Positions 1 to 33,525 of a stretch of DNA of 64,000 nt are shown in pieces. The DNA lies in the NCBI RefSeq assembly GCF_947623445.1, contig NC_135247.1:1242501-1306500 (forward strand), read 5' to 3'. The notes below the pieces were generated by a model, which saw nothing but the letters and a program-made list of their open reading frames with translations, had not been told where the DNA came from and searched no databases. The translations under genes and the position numbers were made by a program. Each line of letters begins with the position of its first letter. The first letter of the stretch is position 1. Source of the DNA: Clavelina lepadiformis (lineage: Eukaryota; Chordata; Ascidiacea; Aplousobranchia; Clavelinidae).

Positions 1-32
1 AATTTGCTGCTTATACAATATATTTCATTTAC

Positions 33-3000
33 TTGGAAATATCCACAACACGCTGGATTTCTACTAATCGTATAAGAACTTGTACTACAACACTTCTTAG
101 TCCCGAAATCATTGAACCAAAATCGAATTCGAGTTCCCGGTGGTGATCTGAATGTGTACGAGCATCGCATGTAGCTCAAATAGTATTCAAGGTATCCAGG
201 TTGTTTGATTTGCTTTTCCTTGTTCAGTTCGGCATCGAATTGTAGAACTCCACAGACATGAACTAGATTCAATAAGTAGATTGAAGTTTTGTTAAAATAT
301 CACAATGAGTATTTTTTAAATTCCTCAAACAGTATTAAATAATGTGAATATATTAACTTGATAAGATTTCTAAAAGTTCATTGCTTTTATATGTTTAAAA
401 CCTGCTCTGTAAGATAATACAAATCCATCCCTCATCACACTCTTCTCTGAAATGAAGTCGATAGCTAGATTTGTTCCACGTGATATATAATGTGTATCCG
501 TGCTTAGCTGGTAGAGATCCGTTCGAGATTCTCGCGCCTACAAATTGTTTTGTTAAACGTAACAATTGAAGCTGGGGCCATATTCTACTCGTTTTTAATT
601 GTATTATGAAAGTTGATGCAATTTTATGAATGAAAAGTAGCGGTCAGAACATACTTATACACTTACTTGAAGTCGAATGCAGCAGGTTTCATTACTGACG
701 AAATGAGCTGAGACATTGATGACGTGCTTGTATGGAGCCGTGATTTTCCATGTACAAATCTGGTTGGAATGATGATGACTAGAGTATACTGGGGATGTTA
801 AGTTTTTCCAGTGGTTTGAAGAGTTTAAAGCTGATCCACATTCCTCTGCAAGAGATTAGGATAACGTCATTAAACACTGACTTTCAGAAATAAGTTAAAA
901 ATAAATTTAAAATATTTCTACATTTTCAGACAGCAGCAAACATTGGAAGGCTTAACCCTATTCTAACTAGGCTTGGCTTCTCCCGCACACTGTCATATCA
1001 AAACGTGGCGTACAGTTGCATTGTTTGCTGTAGAAACTTGAAATTTGGTGACTTTTCCTAAAAAATGTTCAGCTATCTGTCCATGTTTGTTTGATAAAGT
1101 TGGATTTTGTAATTTTTAAGATATTGCGATATTTTCATAATTTTCCTCTGCTTTGCTCTGCTCTCCGCATTGAAGCGTATTACTCATTTACGCACCAATA
1201 ACTCGACTAACTATTCTCTTTCGTTCTCTTCTCGCGGTCAGCTGGTTTTCCGCACAGCGGGTGCGCGGCGTAACAAGAAGAATTTATAGAAATGTGTCAC
1301 TTTTAGAAATACTTAATTTACACTAAATTCACTTTCTTTAGTGTTACAATTATGATGTATACAGGAAGCCAGATGATTTTTCTACTAACCTGTAAAAATC
1401 CGATCAGTTTACGACGTACAGTTTTCTAGTAATTAACGATTGAAAATGTTTGTGCTGGGTCGGCCACACCTAGTTTTTTAGTAAACTCGCGAGCCTGGTT
1501 AGGATAGGGTTAAGATAACAAGCAGATAAATTGTTTTCGAAAGAGTTGCCTCACCAACTGCTGTGTAGGTCAATGAAAACCCTGAATAACTTGTATCTCT
1601 CGCCAAATGCAAGTAAAGTGACATTTCTGAGCTATTTGAATAATGTCGACTTGTGTCATCGGATTTCGGCAAGTTTATGGTATTTCTCAAAAAGGAACCA
1701 ACATCATAATACTGAAACCAATTTAAGGAATATTTACATGACTAATTATTTTTTATTGTTATAAACTAATAAATTTCTGTTATAATAATTGTAATTTGCT
1801 GCTTATATAATATATTCCATTTACTTGGAAATATCCACAACACGCTGGGTTTCTACTAATCGTATAAGAACTTGTACTACAACACTTCTTAGTCCCGAAA
1901 TCATTGAACCAAAATCGAATTCGAGTTCCCGGTGGTGATCTGAATGTGTACGAGCATCGCATGTAGCTCAAATAGTATTCAAGGTATCCAGGTTGTTTGA
2001 TTTGCTTTTCCTTGTTCAGTTCGGCATCGAATTGTAGAACTCCACAGACATGAACTAGATTCAATAAGTAGATTGAAGTTTTGTAAAAATATCACAATGA
2101 GTATTTTTAAAATTCCTCAAACAGTATCAAATTATGTGAATATATTAACTTGATAAGATTTTTAACAGTTCAATGTTTTTATATGTTTAAAACCTGCTCT
2201 GTAAGATAATACAAATCCATCCCTCATCACACTATTCTCTGAAATGAAGTCGATAGCTAGATTTGTTCCACGTGATACATAATGTGTATCCGTGCTTAGC
2301 TGGTAGAGATCCGTTCGAGATTCTCGCGCCTACAAATTGTTTTATTGAGCGTAGCAATTGAAGCTGGGGCCATATTCTACTCGTTTTTAATTGTATTATG
2401 CAAATTGATGCAATTTTATGAATGAAAAACAGCGGTCAGAACATACTTATACACTTACTTGAAGTCGAATGCAGCAGGTTTCATTACTGACGAAATGAGC
2501 TGAGACATTGATGACGTGCTTGTATGGAGCCGTGATTTTCCATGTACAGATCTGGTTGGAATGATGATGACTAGGGTATACTTGTGATGTTAAGTTTTTC
2601 CAGTGGTTTGAAGTGTTTAAAGCTGATCCACATTCCTCTGCAAGAGATTAGGATAATGTCATTAAACACTGACTTTCAGAAATAAGTTAAAAAGAAATTT
2701 AAAATATTTCTACATTCTCAGACAGCAGCAAACATTGGAAGGCTTAAGATAACAAGCAGATAAATTGTTTCGAAAGAGTTGCCTCACCAACTGCTGTGTA
2801 GGTCAATGAAAACCCTGAATAACTTGTATCTCTCGCCAAATGCAAGTAAAGTGACATTTCTGAGCTATTTGAATAATGTCGGCTTGTGTCATCGGATTTC
2901 GGCAAGTTTATGGTATTTCTCATAAAGGTACCAACGTCATTATACTGAAACAAATTTAAGATATATTTACATGACTAATTATTTTTGATTGTTATAAGCT

Positions 3001-6000
3001 AATAAATTTCTGTTATAATAATTGTAATTTGCTGCTTATACAATATATTTCATTTACTTGGAAATATCCACAACACGCTGGATTTCTACTAATCGTATAA
3101 GAACTTGTACTACAACACTTCTTAGTCCCGAAATCATTGAACCAAAATCGAATTCGAGTTCCCGGTGGTGATCTGAATGTGTACGAGCATCGCATGTAGC
3201 TCAAATAGTATTCAAGGTATCCAGGTTGTTTGATTTGCTTTTCCTTGTTCAGTTCGGCATCGAATTGTAGAACTCCACAGACATGAACTAGATTCAATAA
3301 GTAGATTGAAGTTTTGTTAAAATATCACAATGAGTATTTTTTAAATTCCTCAAACAGTATTAAATAATGTGAATATATTAACTTGATAAGATTTCTAAAA
3401 GTTCATTGCTTTTATATGTTTAAAACCTGCTCTGTAAGATAATACAAATCCATCCCTCATCACACTCTTCTCTGAAATGAAGTCGATAGCTAGATTTGTT
3501 CCACGTGATATATAATGTGTATCCGTGCTTAGCTGGTAGAGATCCGTTCGAGATTCTCGCGCCTACAAATTGTTTTGTTAAACGTAACAATTGAAGCTGG
3601 GGCCATATTCTACTCGTTTTTAATTGTATTATGAAAGTTGATGCAATTTTATGAATGAAAAGTAGCGGTCAGAACATACTTATACACTTACTTGAAGTCG
3701 AATGCAGCAGGTTTCATTACTGACGAAATGAGCTGAGACATTGATGACGTGCTTGTATGGAGCCGTGATTTTCCATGTACAAATCTGGTTGGAATGATGA
3801 TGACTAGGGTATACTGGGGATGTTAAGTTTTTCCAGTGGTTTGAAGAGTTTAAAGCTGATCCACATTCCTCTGCAAGAGATTAGGATAACGTCATTAAAC
3901 ACTGACTTTCAGAAATAAGTTAAAAATAAATTTAAAATATTTCTACATTTTCAGACAGCAGCAAACATTGGAAGGCTTAACCCTATTCTAACTAGGCTTG
4001 GCTTCTCCCGCACACTGTCATATCAAAACGTGGCGTACAGTTGCATTGTTTGCTGTAGAAACTTGAAATTTGGTGACTTTTCCTAAAAAATGTTCAGCTA
4101 TCTGTCCATGTTTGTTTGATAAAGTTGGATTTTGTAATTTTTAAGATATTGCGATATTTTCATAATTTTCCTCTGCTTTGCTCTGCTCTCCGCATTGAAG
4201 CGTATTACTCATTTACGCACCAATAACTCGACTAACTATTCTCTTTCGTTCTCTTCTCGCGGTCAGCTGGTTTTCCGCACAGCGGGTGCGCGGCGTAACA
4301 AGAAGAATTTATAGAAATGTGTCACTTTTAGAAATACTTAATTTACACTAAATTCACTTTCTTTAGTGTTACAATTATGATGTATACAGGAAGCCAGATG
4401 ATTTTTCTACTAACCTGTAAAAATCCGATCAGTTTACGACGTACAGTTTTCTAGTAATTAACGATTGAAAATGTTTGTGCTGGGTCGGCCACACCTAGTT
4501 TTTTAGTAAACTCGCGAGCCTGGTTAGGATAGGGTTAAGATAACAAGCAGATAAATTGTTTTCGAAAGAGTTGCCTCACCAACTGCTGTGTAGGTCAATG
4601 AAAACCCTGAATAACTTGTATCTCTCGCCAAATGCAAGTAAAGTGACATTTCTGAGCTATTTGAATAATGTCGACTTGTGTCATCGGATTTCGGCAAGTT
4701 TATGGTATTTCTCAAAAAGGAACCAACATCATAATACTGAAACCAATTTAAGGAATATTTACATGACTAATTATTTTTTATTGTTATAAACTAATAAATT
4801 TCTGTTATAATAATTGTAATTTGCTGCTTATATAATATATTCCATTTACTTGGAAATATCCACAACACGCTGGGTTTCTACTAATCGTATAAGAACTTGT
4901 ACTACAACACTTCTTAGTCCCGAAATCATTGAACCAAAATCGAATTCGAGTTCCCGGTGGTGATCTGAATGTGTACGAGCATCGCATGTAGCTCAAATAG
5001 TATTCAAGGTATCCAGGTTGTTTGATTTGCTTTTCCTTGTTCAGTTCGGCATCGAATTGTAGAACTCCACAGACATGAACTAGATTCAATAAGTAGATTG
5101 AAGTTTTGTAAAAATATCACAATGAGTATTTTTAAAATTCCTCAAACAGTATCAAATTATGTGAATATATTAACTTGATAAGATTTTTAACAGTTCAATG
5201 TTTTTATATGTTTAAAACCTGCTCTGTAAGATAATACAAATCCATCCCTCATCACACTATTCTCTGAAATGAAGTCGATAGCTAGATTTGTTCCACGTGA
5301 TACATAATGTGTATCCGTGCTTAGCTGGTAGAGATCCGTTCGAGATTCTCGCGCCTACAAATTGTTTTATTGAGCGTAGCAATTGAAGCTGGGGCCATAT
5401 TCTACTCGTTTTTAATTGTATTATGCAAATTGATGCAATTTTATGAATGAAAAACAGCGGTCAGAACATACTTATACACTTACTTGAAGTCGAATGCAGC
5501 AGGTTTCATTACTGACGAAATGAGCTGAGACATTGATGACGTGCTTGTATGGAGCCGTGATTTTCCATGTACAGATCTGGTTGGAATGATGATGACTAGG
5601 GTATACTTGTGATGTTAAGTTTTTCCAGTGGTTTGAAGTGTTTAAAGCTGATCCACATTCCTCTGCAAGAGATTAGGATAATGTCATTAAACACTGACTT
5701 TCAGAAATAAGTTAAAAAGAAATTTAAAATATTTCTACATTCTCAGACAGCAGCAAACATTGGAAGGCTTAAGATAACAAGCAGATAAATTGTTTCGAAA
5801 GAGTTGCCTCACCAACTGCTGTGTAGGTCAATGAAAACCCTGAATAACTTGTATCTCTCGCCAAATGCAAGTAAAGTGACATTTCTGAGCTATTTGAATA
5901 ATGTCGGCTTGTGTCATCGGATTTCGGCAAGTTTATGGTATTTCTCATAAAGGTACCAACGTCATTATACTGAAACAAATTTAAGATATATTTACATGAC

Positions 6001-9000
6001 TAATTATTTTTGATTGTTATAAGCTAATAAATTTCTGTTATAATAATTGTAATTTGCTGCTTATACAATATATTTCATTTACTTGGAAATATCCACAACA
6101 CGCTGGATTTCTACTAATCGTATAAGAACTTGTACTACAACACTTCTTAGTCCCGAAATCATTGAACCAAAATCGAATTCGAGTTCCCGGTGGTGATCTG
6201 AATGTGTACGAGCATCGCATGTAGCTCAAATAGTATTCAAGGTATCCAGGTTGTTTGATTTGCTTTTCCTTGTTCAGTTCGGCATCGAATTGTAGAACTC
6301 CACAGACATGAACTAGATTCAATAAGTAGATTGAAGTTTTGTTAAAATATCACAATGAGTATTTTTTAAATTCCTCAAACAGTATTAAATAATGTGAATA
6401 TATTAACTTGATAAGATTTCTAAAAGTTCATTGCTTTTATATGTTTAAAACCTGCTCTGTAAGATAATACAAATCCATCCCTCATCACACTCTTCTCTGA
6501 AATGAAGTCGATAGCTAGATTTGTTCCACGTGATATATAATGTGTATCCGTGCTTAGCTGGTAGAGATCCGTTCGAGATTCTCGCGCCTACAAATTGTTT
6601 TGTTAAACGTAACAATTGAAGCTGGGGCCATATTCTACTCGTTTTTAATTGTATTATGAAAGTTGATGCAATTTTATGAATGAAAAGTAGCGGTCAGAAC
6701 ATACTTATACACTTACTTGAAGTCGAATGCAGCAGGTTTCATTACTGACGAAATGAGCTGAGACATTGATGACGTGCTTGTATGGAGCCGTGATTTTCCA
6801 TGTACAAATCTGGTTGGAATGATGATGACTAGGGTATACTGGGGATGTTAAGTTTTTCCAGTGGTTTGAAGAGTTTAAAGCTGATCCACATTCCTCTGCA
6901 AGAGATTAGGATAACGTCATTAAACAATGACTTTCAGAAATAAGTTAAAAAGAAATTTAAAATATTTCTACATTTTCAGACAGCAGCAAACATTGGAAGG
7001 CTTAAGATAACAAGCAGATAAATTGTTTTCGAAAGAGTTGCCTCACCAACTGCTGTGTAGGTCAATGAAAACCCTGAATAACTTGTATCTCTCGCCAAAT
7101 GCAAGTAAAGTGACATTTCTGAGCTATTTGAATAATGTCGACTTGTGTCATCGGATTTCGGCAAGTTTATGGTATTTCTCATAAAGGAACCAACATCATA
7201 ATACTGAAACAAATTTAAGGAATATTTACATGACTAATTATTTTTTATTGTTATAAACTAATAAATTTCTGTTATAATAATTGTAATTTGCTGCTTATAT
7301 AATATATTTCATTTACTTGGAAATATCCACAACACGCTGGGTTTCTACTAATCGTATAAGAACTTGTACTACAACACTTCTTAGTCCCGAAATCATTGAA
7401 CCAAAATCGAATTCGAGTTCCCGGTGGTGATCTGAATGTGTACGAGCATCGCATGTAGCTGAAATAGTATTCAAGGTATCCAGGTTGTTTGATTTGCTTT
7501 TCCTTGTTCAGTTCGGCATCGAATTGTAGAACTCCACAGACATGAACTAGATTCAAAAAGTAGATTGAAGTTTTGTAAAATATCACAATGAGTATTTTTA
7601 AAATTCCTCAAACAGTATCAAATAATGTGAATATATTAACTTGATAAGATTTTTAACAGTTCAATGTTTTTATATGTTTAAAACCTGCTCTGTAAGATAA
7701 TACAAATCCATCCCTCATCACACTCTTCTCTGAAATGAAGTCGATAGCTAGATTTGTTCCACGTGATATATAATGTGTATCCGTGCTTAGCTGGTAGATA
7801 TCCGTTCGAGATTCTCGCGCCTACAAATTGTTTTATTGAACGTAGCAATTGAAGCTGGGGCCATATTCTACTCGTTTTTAATTGTATTATGAAAATTGAT
7901 GCAATTTTATGAGTGAAAAGTAGCGGTCAGAACATACTTATACACTTACTTGAAGTCGAATGCAGCAGGTTTCATTACTGACGAAATGAGCTGAGACATT
8001 GATGACGTGCTTGTATGGAGCCGTGATTTTCCATTTACAAATCTGGTTGGAATGATGATGACTAAGGTATACTGGGGATGTTAAGTTTTTCCAGTGGTTT
8101 GAAGAGTTTAAACCTGATCCACATTCCTCTGCAAGAGATTAGGATAATGTCAATAAACACTGACTTTCAGTAATAAGTTAAAAAGAAATTTAAAATATTT
8201 CTACATTTTCAGACAGCAGCAAACATTGGAAGGCTTAAGATAACAAGCAGATAAATTGTTTTCGAAAGAGTTGCCTCACCAACTGCTGTGTAGGTCAATG
8301 AAAACCCTGAATAACTTGTATCTCTCGCCAAATGCAAGTAAAGTGACATTTCTGAGCTATTTGAATAATGTCGACTTGTGTCATCGGACTTCGGCAAGTT
8401 TATGGTATTTCTCATAAAGGAACCAACGTCATTATACTGATACGAATATAAGGAATATTTACATGACTAATTAGTTTTTGATTGTTATAAACTAATAAAT
8501 TTCTGTTATAATAAATGTAATTTGCAGCTTATATAATATATTTCATTTACTTGGAAATATCCACAACACGCTGGATTTCTACTAATCGTATAAGAACTTG
8601 TACTGCAACACTTCTTAGTCCCGAAATCATTGAACCAAAATCGAATTCGAGTTCCCGGTGGTGATCTGAATGTGTACGAGCATCGCATGTAGCTGAAATA
8701 GTATTCAAGGTATCCAGGTTGTTTGATTTGCTTTTCCTTGTTCAGTTCGGCATCGAATTGTAGAACTCCACAGACATGAACTAGATTCAATAAGTAGATT
8801 GAAGTTTTGTTAAAATATCACAATGAGTATTTTTTAAATTCCTCAAACAGTATTAAATAATGTGAATATATTAACTTGATAAAATTTCTAAAAGTTCATT
8901 GCTTTTATATGTTTAAAACCTGCTCTGTAAGATAATACAAATCCATCCCTCATCACACTCTTCTCTGAAATGAAGTCGATAGCTAGATTTGTTCCACGTG

Positions 9001-11543
9001 ATATATAATGTGTATCCGTGCTTAGCTGGTAGAGATCCGTTCGAGATTCTCGCGCCTACAAATTGTTTTGTTAAACGTAACAATTGAAGCTGGGGCCATA
9101 TTCTACTCGTTTTTAATTGTATTATGAAAGTTGATGCAATTTTATGAATGAAAAGTAGCGGTCAGAACATACTTATACACTTACTTGAAGTCGAATGCAG
9201 CAGGTTTCATTACTGACGAAATGAGCTGAGATATTGATGACGTGCTTGTACGGAGCCGTGATTTTCCATGTACAAATCTGGTTGGAATGATGATGACTAG
9301 GGTATACTAGGGATGTTAAGTTTTTCCAGTGGTTTGAAGTGTTTAAAGTTGTTCCACATTCCTCTACAAGAGATTAGGATAATGTCATTAAACATTGATT
9401 TTCAGAAATAAGTTAAAAAGAAATTTAAAATATTTCTACATTCTCAGACAGCAACAAACATTGGAAGGCTTAAGATAACAAGCAGATAAATTGTTTCGAA
9501 AGAGTTGCCTCACCAACTGCTGTGTAGGTCAATGAAAACCCTGAATAACTTGTATCTCTCGCCAAATGCAAGTAAAGTGACATTTCTGAGCTATTTGAAT
9601 AATGTCGGCTTGTGTCATCGGATTTCGGCAAGTTTATGGTATTTCTCATAAAGGAAACAACGTCATAATACTGAAACCAATTTAAGTAATGTTTACATGA
9701 CTAATTATTTTTGATTGTTATAAACTAATAAATTTCTGTTATAATAATTGTAATTTGCTGCTTATATAATATATTCCATTTACTTGGAAATATCCACAAC
9801 ACGCTGGATTTCTACTAATCGTATAAGAACTTGTACTACAACACTTCTTAGTCCCGAAATCATTGAACCAAAATCGAATTCGAGTTCCCGGTGGTGATCT
9901 GAATGTGTACGAACATCGCATGTAGCTGAAATAGTATTCAAGGTATCCAGGTTGTTTGATTTGCTTTTCCTTGTTGAGTTCGGCATCGAATTGTAGAACT
10001 CCACATACATGAACTAGATTCAATAAGTAGATTGGAGTTTTGTTAAAATATCACAATGAGTATTTTTAAAATTTCCTTAAACAGTATTAAATAATGTGAA
10101 TATATTAACTTGATAAGATTTTTAACAGTTCATTGCTTTTATATGTTTAAAACCTGCTCTGTAAGATAATACAAATCCGTTCATCATCACACTCTTCTCT
10201 GAAATGAAGTCGATAGCTAGATTTGTTCCACGTGATACATAATGTGTATCCGTGCTTAGCTGGTAGAGATCCGTTCGAGATTCTCGCGCCTACAAATTGT
10301 TTTATTGAACATAGCAATTGAACCTGGGGCCATACTCTACTCGTTTTTAATTGTATTATGAAAGTTGATGCAAATTTATGTATGAAAAGTAGCGGTCAGA
10401 ACATAAGCTACTTATACACTTACTTGAAGTCGAATGCAGCAGGTTTCATTACTGACGAAATGAGCTGAGACATTGATGACGTGCTTGTATGGAGCCGTGA
10501 TGGTCCATGTACAAATCTGGTTGGAATGATGATGACTAGGGTATACTGGGGATGTTAAGTTTTTCCAGTGGTTTGAAGATTTTAAAGCTGATCCACATTC
10601 CTCTGCAAGAGATTAGGATAATGTCAATAGACACTGACTTTCAGAAATAAGTTAAAAAGAAATTTAAAATATTTCTACATTTTCAGACAGCAGCAAACAT
10701 TGGAAGGCTTAAGATAACAAGCAGATAAATTGTTTTCGAAAGAGTTTCCTTACCAACTGCTGTGTAGGTCAATGAAAACCCTGAATAACTTGTATCTCTC
10801 GCCAAATGCAAGTAAAGTGACATTTCTGAGCTATTTGAATAATGTCGACTTGTGTCATCGGATTTCGGCAAGTTTATGGTATTTCTCATAAAGGAACCAA
10901 CATCATAATACTGAAACCAATTTAAGGAATATTTACATGACTAATTATTTTTTATTGTTATAAACTAATAAATTTCTGTTATAATAATTGTAATTTGCTG
11001 CTTATATAATATATTCCATTTACTTGGAAATATCCACAACACGCTGGGTTTCTACTAATCGTATAAGAACTTGTACTACAACACTTCTTAGTCCCGAAAT
11101 CATTGAACCAAAATCGAATTCGAGTTCCCAGTGGTGATCTGAACGTGTACGAGCATCGCAGGTAATTACCGAAATCTTCAGGACAACCTGGTTGTTGAAT
11201 TTGCTTTTTTATGTTCAGTTCGACGTCGAAATCCAATTTTCCACATTCATCAGCTTAATAACATATGCACCATGGTTGTCAGTGATCTTTCATTGAAATA
11301 TATTTTAAACTCGTTTCTTTTGTTACATTTTGGATACGTGAAGTTTCTTGTGTGCTAGTTGTATGGATTCAGCCTATTTGATATCTTGTAGTTTTTTCGC
11401 TTTTCTATTGAAGCTATTATTTTTTATTCTATTATTTTCTATTGTTTTAGAAACAAACTCAACTTACTTGAATGGCAACAACTGATGAACAGAGTGAACA
11501 TGACGCTTGAAATAATAATGAGGTTGCAAGCATTACGCTGCAT
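33..11543 (-). CDS. CUB-repeat secreted protein, gene 2 (5' part; 3' end lies beyond the window)
   Basis: This is the downstream paralogue of the gene at 13209-33173. The ATG at 11543 opens a 76-bp exon (11468-11543) coding a signal peptide of about 25 residues: MQRN, a hydrophobic core (LIII, then MFTLFI), then SCCHS. Its phase-1 donor joins the first CUB exon (11024-11253), which starts with a TDECG-type sequence. Four-exon units follow: A1 (230 bp), A2 (157), B1 (179) and B2 (136), phases 1-0-1-0-1, giving alternating CUB-A (129 aa) and CUB-B (105 aa) domains. A1 exons start at 33, 1825, 3058, 4850, 6083, 7317, 8551, 9784 and 11024. I found no stop in the exons checked. CUB domains are extracellular beta-sandwich interaction modules, so a secreted or matrix protein is inferred. 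By analogy with gene 1, VWD domains may follow below position 1; this cannot be seen here. Confidence 0.85.
956..1509. mobile_element. piggyBac-like MITE, copy 1 (TTAA target duplication)
   Basis: A 554-bp insertion flanked by TTAA at 952-955 and 1510-1513. Its ends are imperfect inverted repeats, left CCCTATTCTAACTAGGC and right (reverse complement) CCCTATCCTAACCAGGC. Sister array units without it have a single TTAA at the same place, so an empty-site comparison is built into the window. TTAA target choice and CCCT-type ends are the signature of the piggyBac superfamily. It has no transposase reading frame, so it is non-autonomous. It sits in the intron between a CUB-A second exon and a CUB-B first exon. 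Confidence 0.88.
3981..4534. mobile_element. piggyBac-like MITE, copy 2
   Basis: Essentially the same element as at 956-1509, exactly 3025 bp further on, with TTAA at 3977-3980 and 4535-4538. It was carried here by the 3025-bp duplication and is not an independent insertion. Confidence 0.88.
11468..11543 (-). other. Signal-peptide exon of gene 2
   Basis: The 76-bp first coding exon ends in an ACTCAA/gtaag-type donor at phase 1. The encoded 25 residues have a polar start, a hydrophobic core and a small/polar end (HS), a typical signal peptide. It differs from the gene 1 exon at 33098-33173 at only a few positions. Confidence 0.85.
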
Positions 11544-11801
11544 GTTTTCTTCAGCCAACAAATAATTGAGTTACGCCTAAAATTTGATATTTCTGCGTTT
11601 TAACTTAATTTCTGCTTATTGTCTATCCTTTGAAGCTTAATCCATGTTTTTATTAAGCAAAACGTTTAAAGTTTTTTCAAACTTTATTACTTTAAAACAA
11701 ACAATGGACTTTGAAAGTCGCTTCCTGTTTGAAATGATCGCACAAATCGTGTTTCCTTTCCACTTTTTTTCAAAACAATTTACCGCAAGCTATTGGCGCT
11801 G

Positions 11802-11809
11802 TTTATATA
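11802..11809 (-). promoter_or_regulatory. Possible TATA box of gene 2
   Basis: TATATAAA on the minus strand, about 260 bp upstream of the ATG and just downstream of a CCAAT motif. The paralogous gene 1 position (about 33469-33474) keeps a TATAAA. The transcription start is unknown, so this is only a candidate. Confidence 0.35.
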
Positions 11810-11850
11810 CATATTGGAAGCCTACTATAGGCTGATCATGACTCAAACCA

Positions 11851-13208
11851 TGTTATGGCACTTTGCATGTTATCACATATTGACATATTGTACCAACTAG
11901 GATTCTTTTGCCCGTTCGGTAACCACTGATAGACTAGTTGGGCATCACAATACGATAACCAACTGACAGTTTCTTTAATATAGTTAAATTATTGATTTAC
12001 AACTGAACACACTTTCAGAGGACGTCGCTAAGACATATTCGGTATGAATGTAAATGCTAGACTGACCATTGAGAGAGGCTCATTTGACGTTGTGGTAACG
12101 TTTGACGTAATTAGGAAATAATAGAAACTTGGTTGCGTATAATAAACAAGGCTAAAATGTAGCACAGCGTTTGTTGTCAAACACAAGATGTAAAACACTA
12201 ATAACATTATAAAATGATCAGATGTGCACAGAAATTTCGTAGGAAAGTCATTAAAGGACTCGTACATTAAAACAATGACTAAAATTCTTTACAGCGAACC
12301 AATTTAAAAGAACACAAACGAAGTTCCCCACTCTGAGCTTGTACACCTCGAATAGAATCAGTCGCGCCATGCTCTACACAACAATGCCCGCTGGCCACCC
12401 ACTAATTGGGAAAGTGACGTAGTAGCTGTGTAGTCAACCGTATCGAAGCGTCAAGCCACAAATTAATCCAAAATCCACAAATACACGCCCAGCTTTTGTC
12501 ACCGAAAAAATAGAGACCGCAAAATAACATGTAACCTCGTAGGAGATCGTAAGACCACACAAACTTAAGGCCCTAAACAAAGAAAACAGTCTTGTTTTCA
12601 ACATAAAAAAGCACAAAAAATCGTAACTGCATAAAATAAATTTTCTTTCATTAATCACTGCAGAAGCCTGACGTCATATAATTGAATTACATGCATGCAA
12701 TTGATTTGTCAAACGACGTAAACCTCACGGTTCAGGGTAATAATAAGATGGTATACAAATGATGATATACGTAAAATGGTATACAAAATAACATCCATGG
12801 TCAAACAACAAAGTTGTTTTCAGCTGTTATTTTTCAAAAGCTCGTTTCGTCGCAAATTTTATCAGTGACGAAAGGAAACGTCACAAATGAAATCATTTGG
12901 GGACTTTCATGCGTTATTTTCCATCTACATTCCAAGTTTCCAACTATATTACTGCTTTTGTTTGTTTTCTTTAAATGTATTGACTTCTCAGTAACCAGAT
13001 TAATTACCAAATCTAACAATTTTATATTGTTAAAGGTTTATATTCCATTCTTGAATATAAAGCTTGTGAAGAATTTCTAAAAATTTTATACAATATACAA
13101 CAAGTTTATAGAACGGTCATGAAGCGAATCAACGGTTAAGTGTTTTGTTAAAATGATTGACAAGATATAGGAAATGATGACGTCTGTACTCAACATTAAG
13201 TTGAGAAT
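11851..13208. other. Intergenic stretch between gene 1 and gene 2
   Basis: AT-rich DNA between the tentative 3' end of gene 1 and the paralogous 5' flank of gene 2. Short minus-strand open frames near 12028-12267, 12434-12658 and 12834-13019 lack recognisable domains. I cannot exclude further 3' exons of gene 1 here. Confidence 0.5.
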
Positions 13209-33173
<19,965 letters not shown>

Positions 33174-33468
33174 GTTCGCCTCAGACAACAAATAATTCGC
33201 CTAAATTCCTAAAACTTGCTGTTTCTGGGTTTTGATTTTATTTCTGCTTATTTATTTCTATCCTTCACGCTTATCGCGCTCCTTATTGTCTATCCTTTGA
33301 ACCTTAACCGAAGCTTTTATTAGACAGAAGGCTTAAAGTTTTCTCCAATTTTATTATTATAAAACAAACAACAAACCTTGAAAGTCGCTTCCTGTTTGAA
33401 ATGATCGCACAAATCGTGTTTCCTTTCCATTTTTTTTCAAAACCATTTAAGGCAAGCAATTGGTGTTG

Positions 33469-33474
33469 TTTATA
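33469..33474 (-). promoter_or_regulatory. Possible TATA box of gene 1
   Basis: TATAAA on the minus strand about 295 bp upstream of the ATG, in the 5' block shared with gene 2. The transcription start is not visible, so this is a weak call. Confidence 0.3.
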
Positions 33475-33525
33475 TGCAGCAAGTTTATATCGGAAGCCTA
33501 AAATTGACTGATCATGTCTCAAGTC

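Larger units (their letters stand above)
1..6050. repeat. 3025-bp direct duplication inside the gene 2 array
   Basis: Bases 1-3025 recur at 3026-6050 with only rare differences (for example position 783 a versus 3808 g). Each copy spans two array units plus the MITE, so duplication followed insertion. The similarity continues into 6051-6920, which is the third copy of the first unit without the MITE. A recent segmental duplication or an assembly duplication would both look like this. Confidence 0.9.
33..11253 (-). repeat. Tandem CUB-A/CUB-B array of gene 2 (about 1233-bp units)
   Basis: Spacing between successive A1 exons is 1792, 1233, 1792, 1233, 1234, 1234, 1233 and 1240 bp; the two 1792-bp intervals each carry a 558-bp MITE insertion including its duplicated TTAA. 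Representative exons of one unit are A1 11024-11253, A2 10754-10910, B1 10424-10602 and B2 10154-10289; the last visible unit has B1 667-845, B2 402-537 and A1 33-262. Introns are almost as similar as exons, which indicates recent duplication or homogenisation. The 5'-most A1 is the most diverged, as expected at the edge of an array evolving by unequal exchange. Confidence 0.92.
11254..11850 (-). repeat. Paralogous 5' region of gene 2 (matches 32900-33525)
   Basis: Intron 1, the signal exon and about 300 bp of upstream DNA align with the corresponding region of gene 1. The best block is near 11708-11761 (gene 1: 33378-33431), where about 50 bases are almost unchanged although nearby non-coding DNA has drifted. 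This block is probably 5' UTR or promoter. The duplication therefore included the promoter-proximal sequence. Confidence 0.8.

Noticed and set aside
1531..1764. Plus-strand open frame (and its copy at 4556-4789) across a CUB-A second exon
   Set aside because: It is the antisense of a well-supported exon and runs into intron; it recurs only because the block is duplicated.
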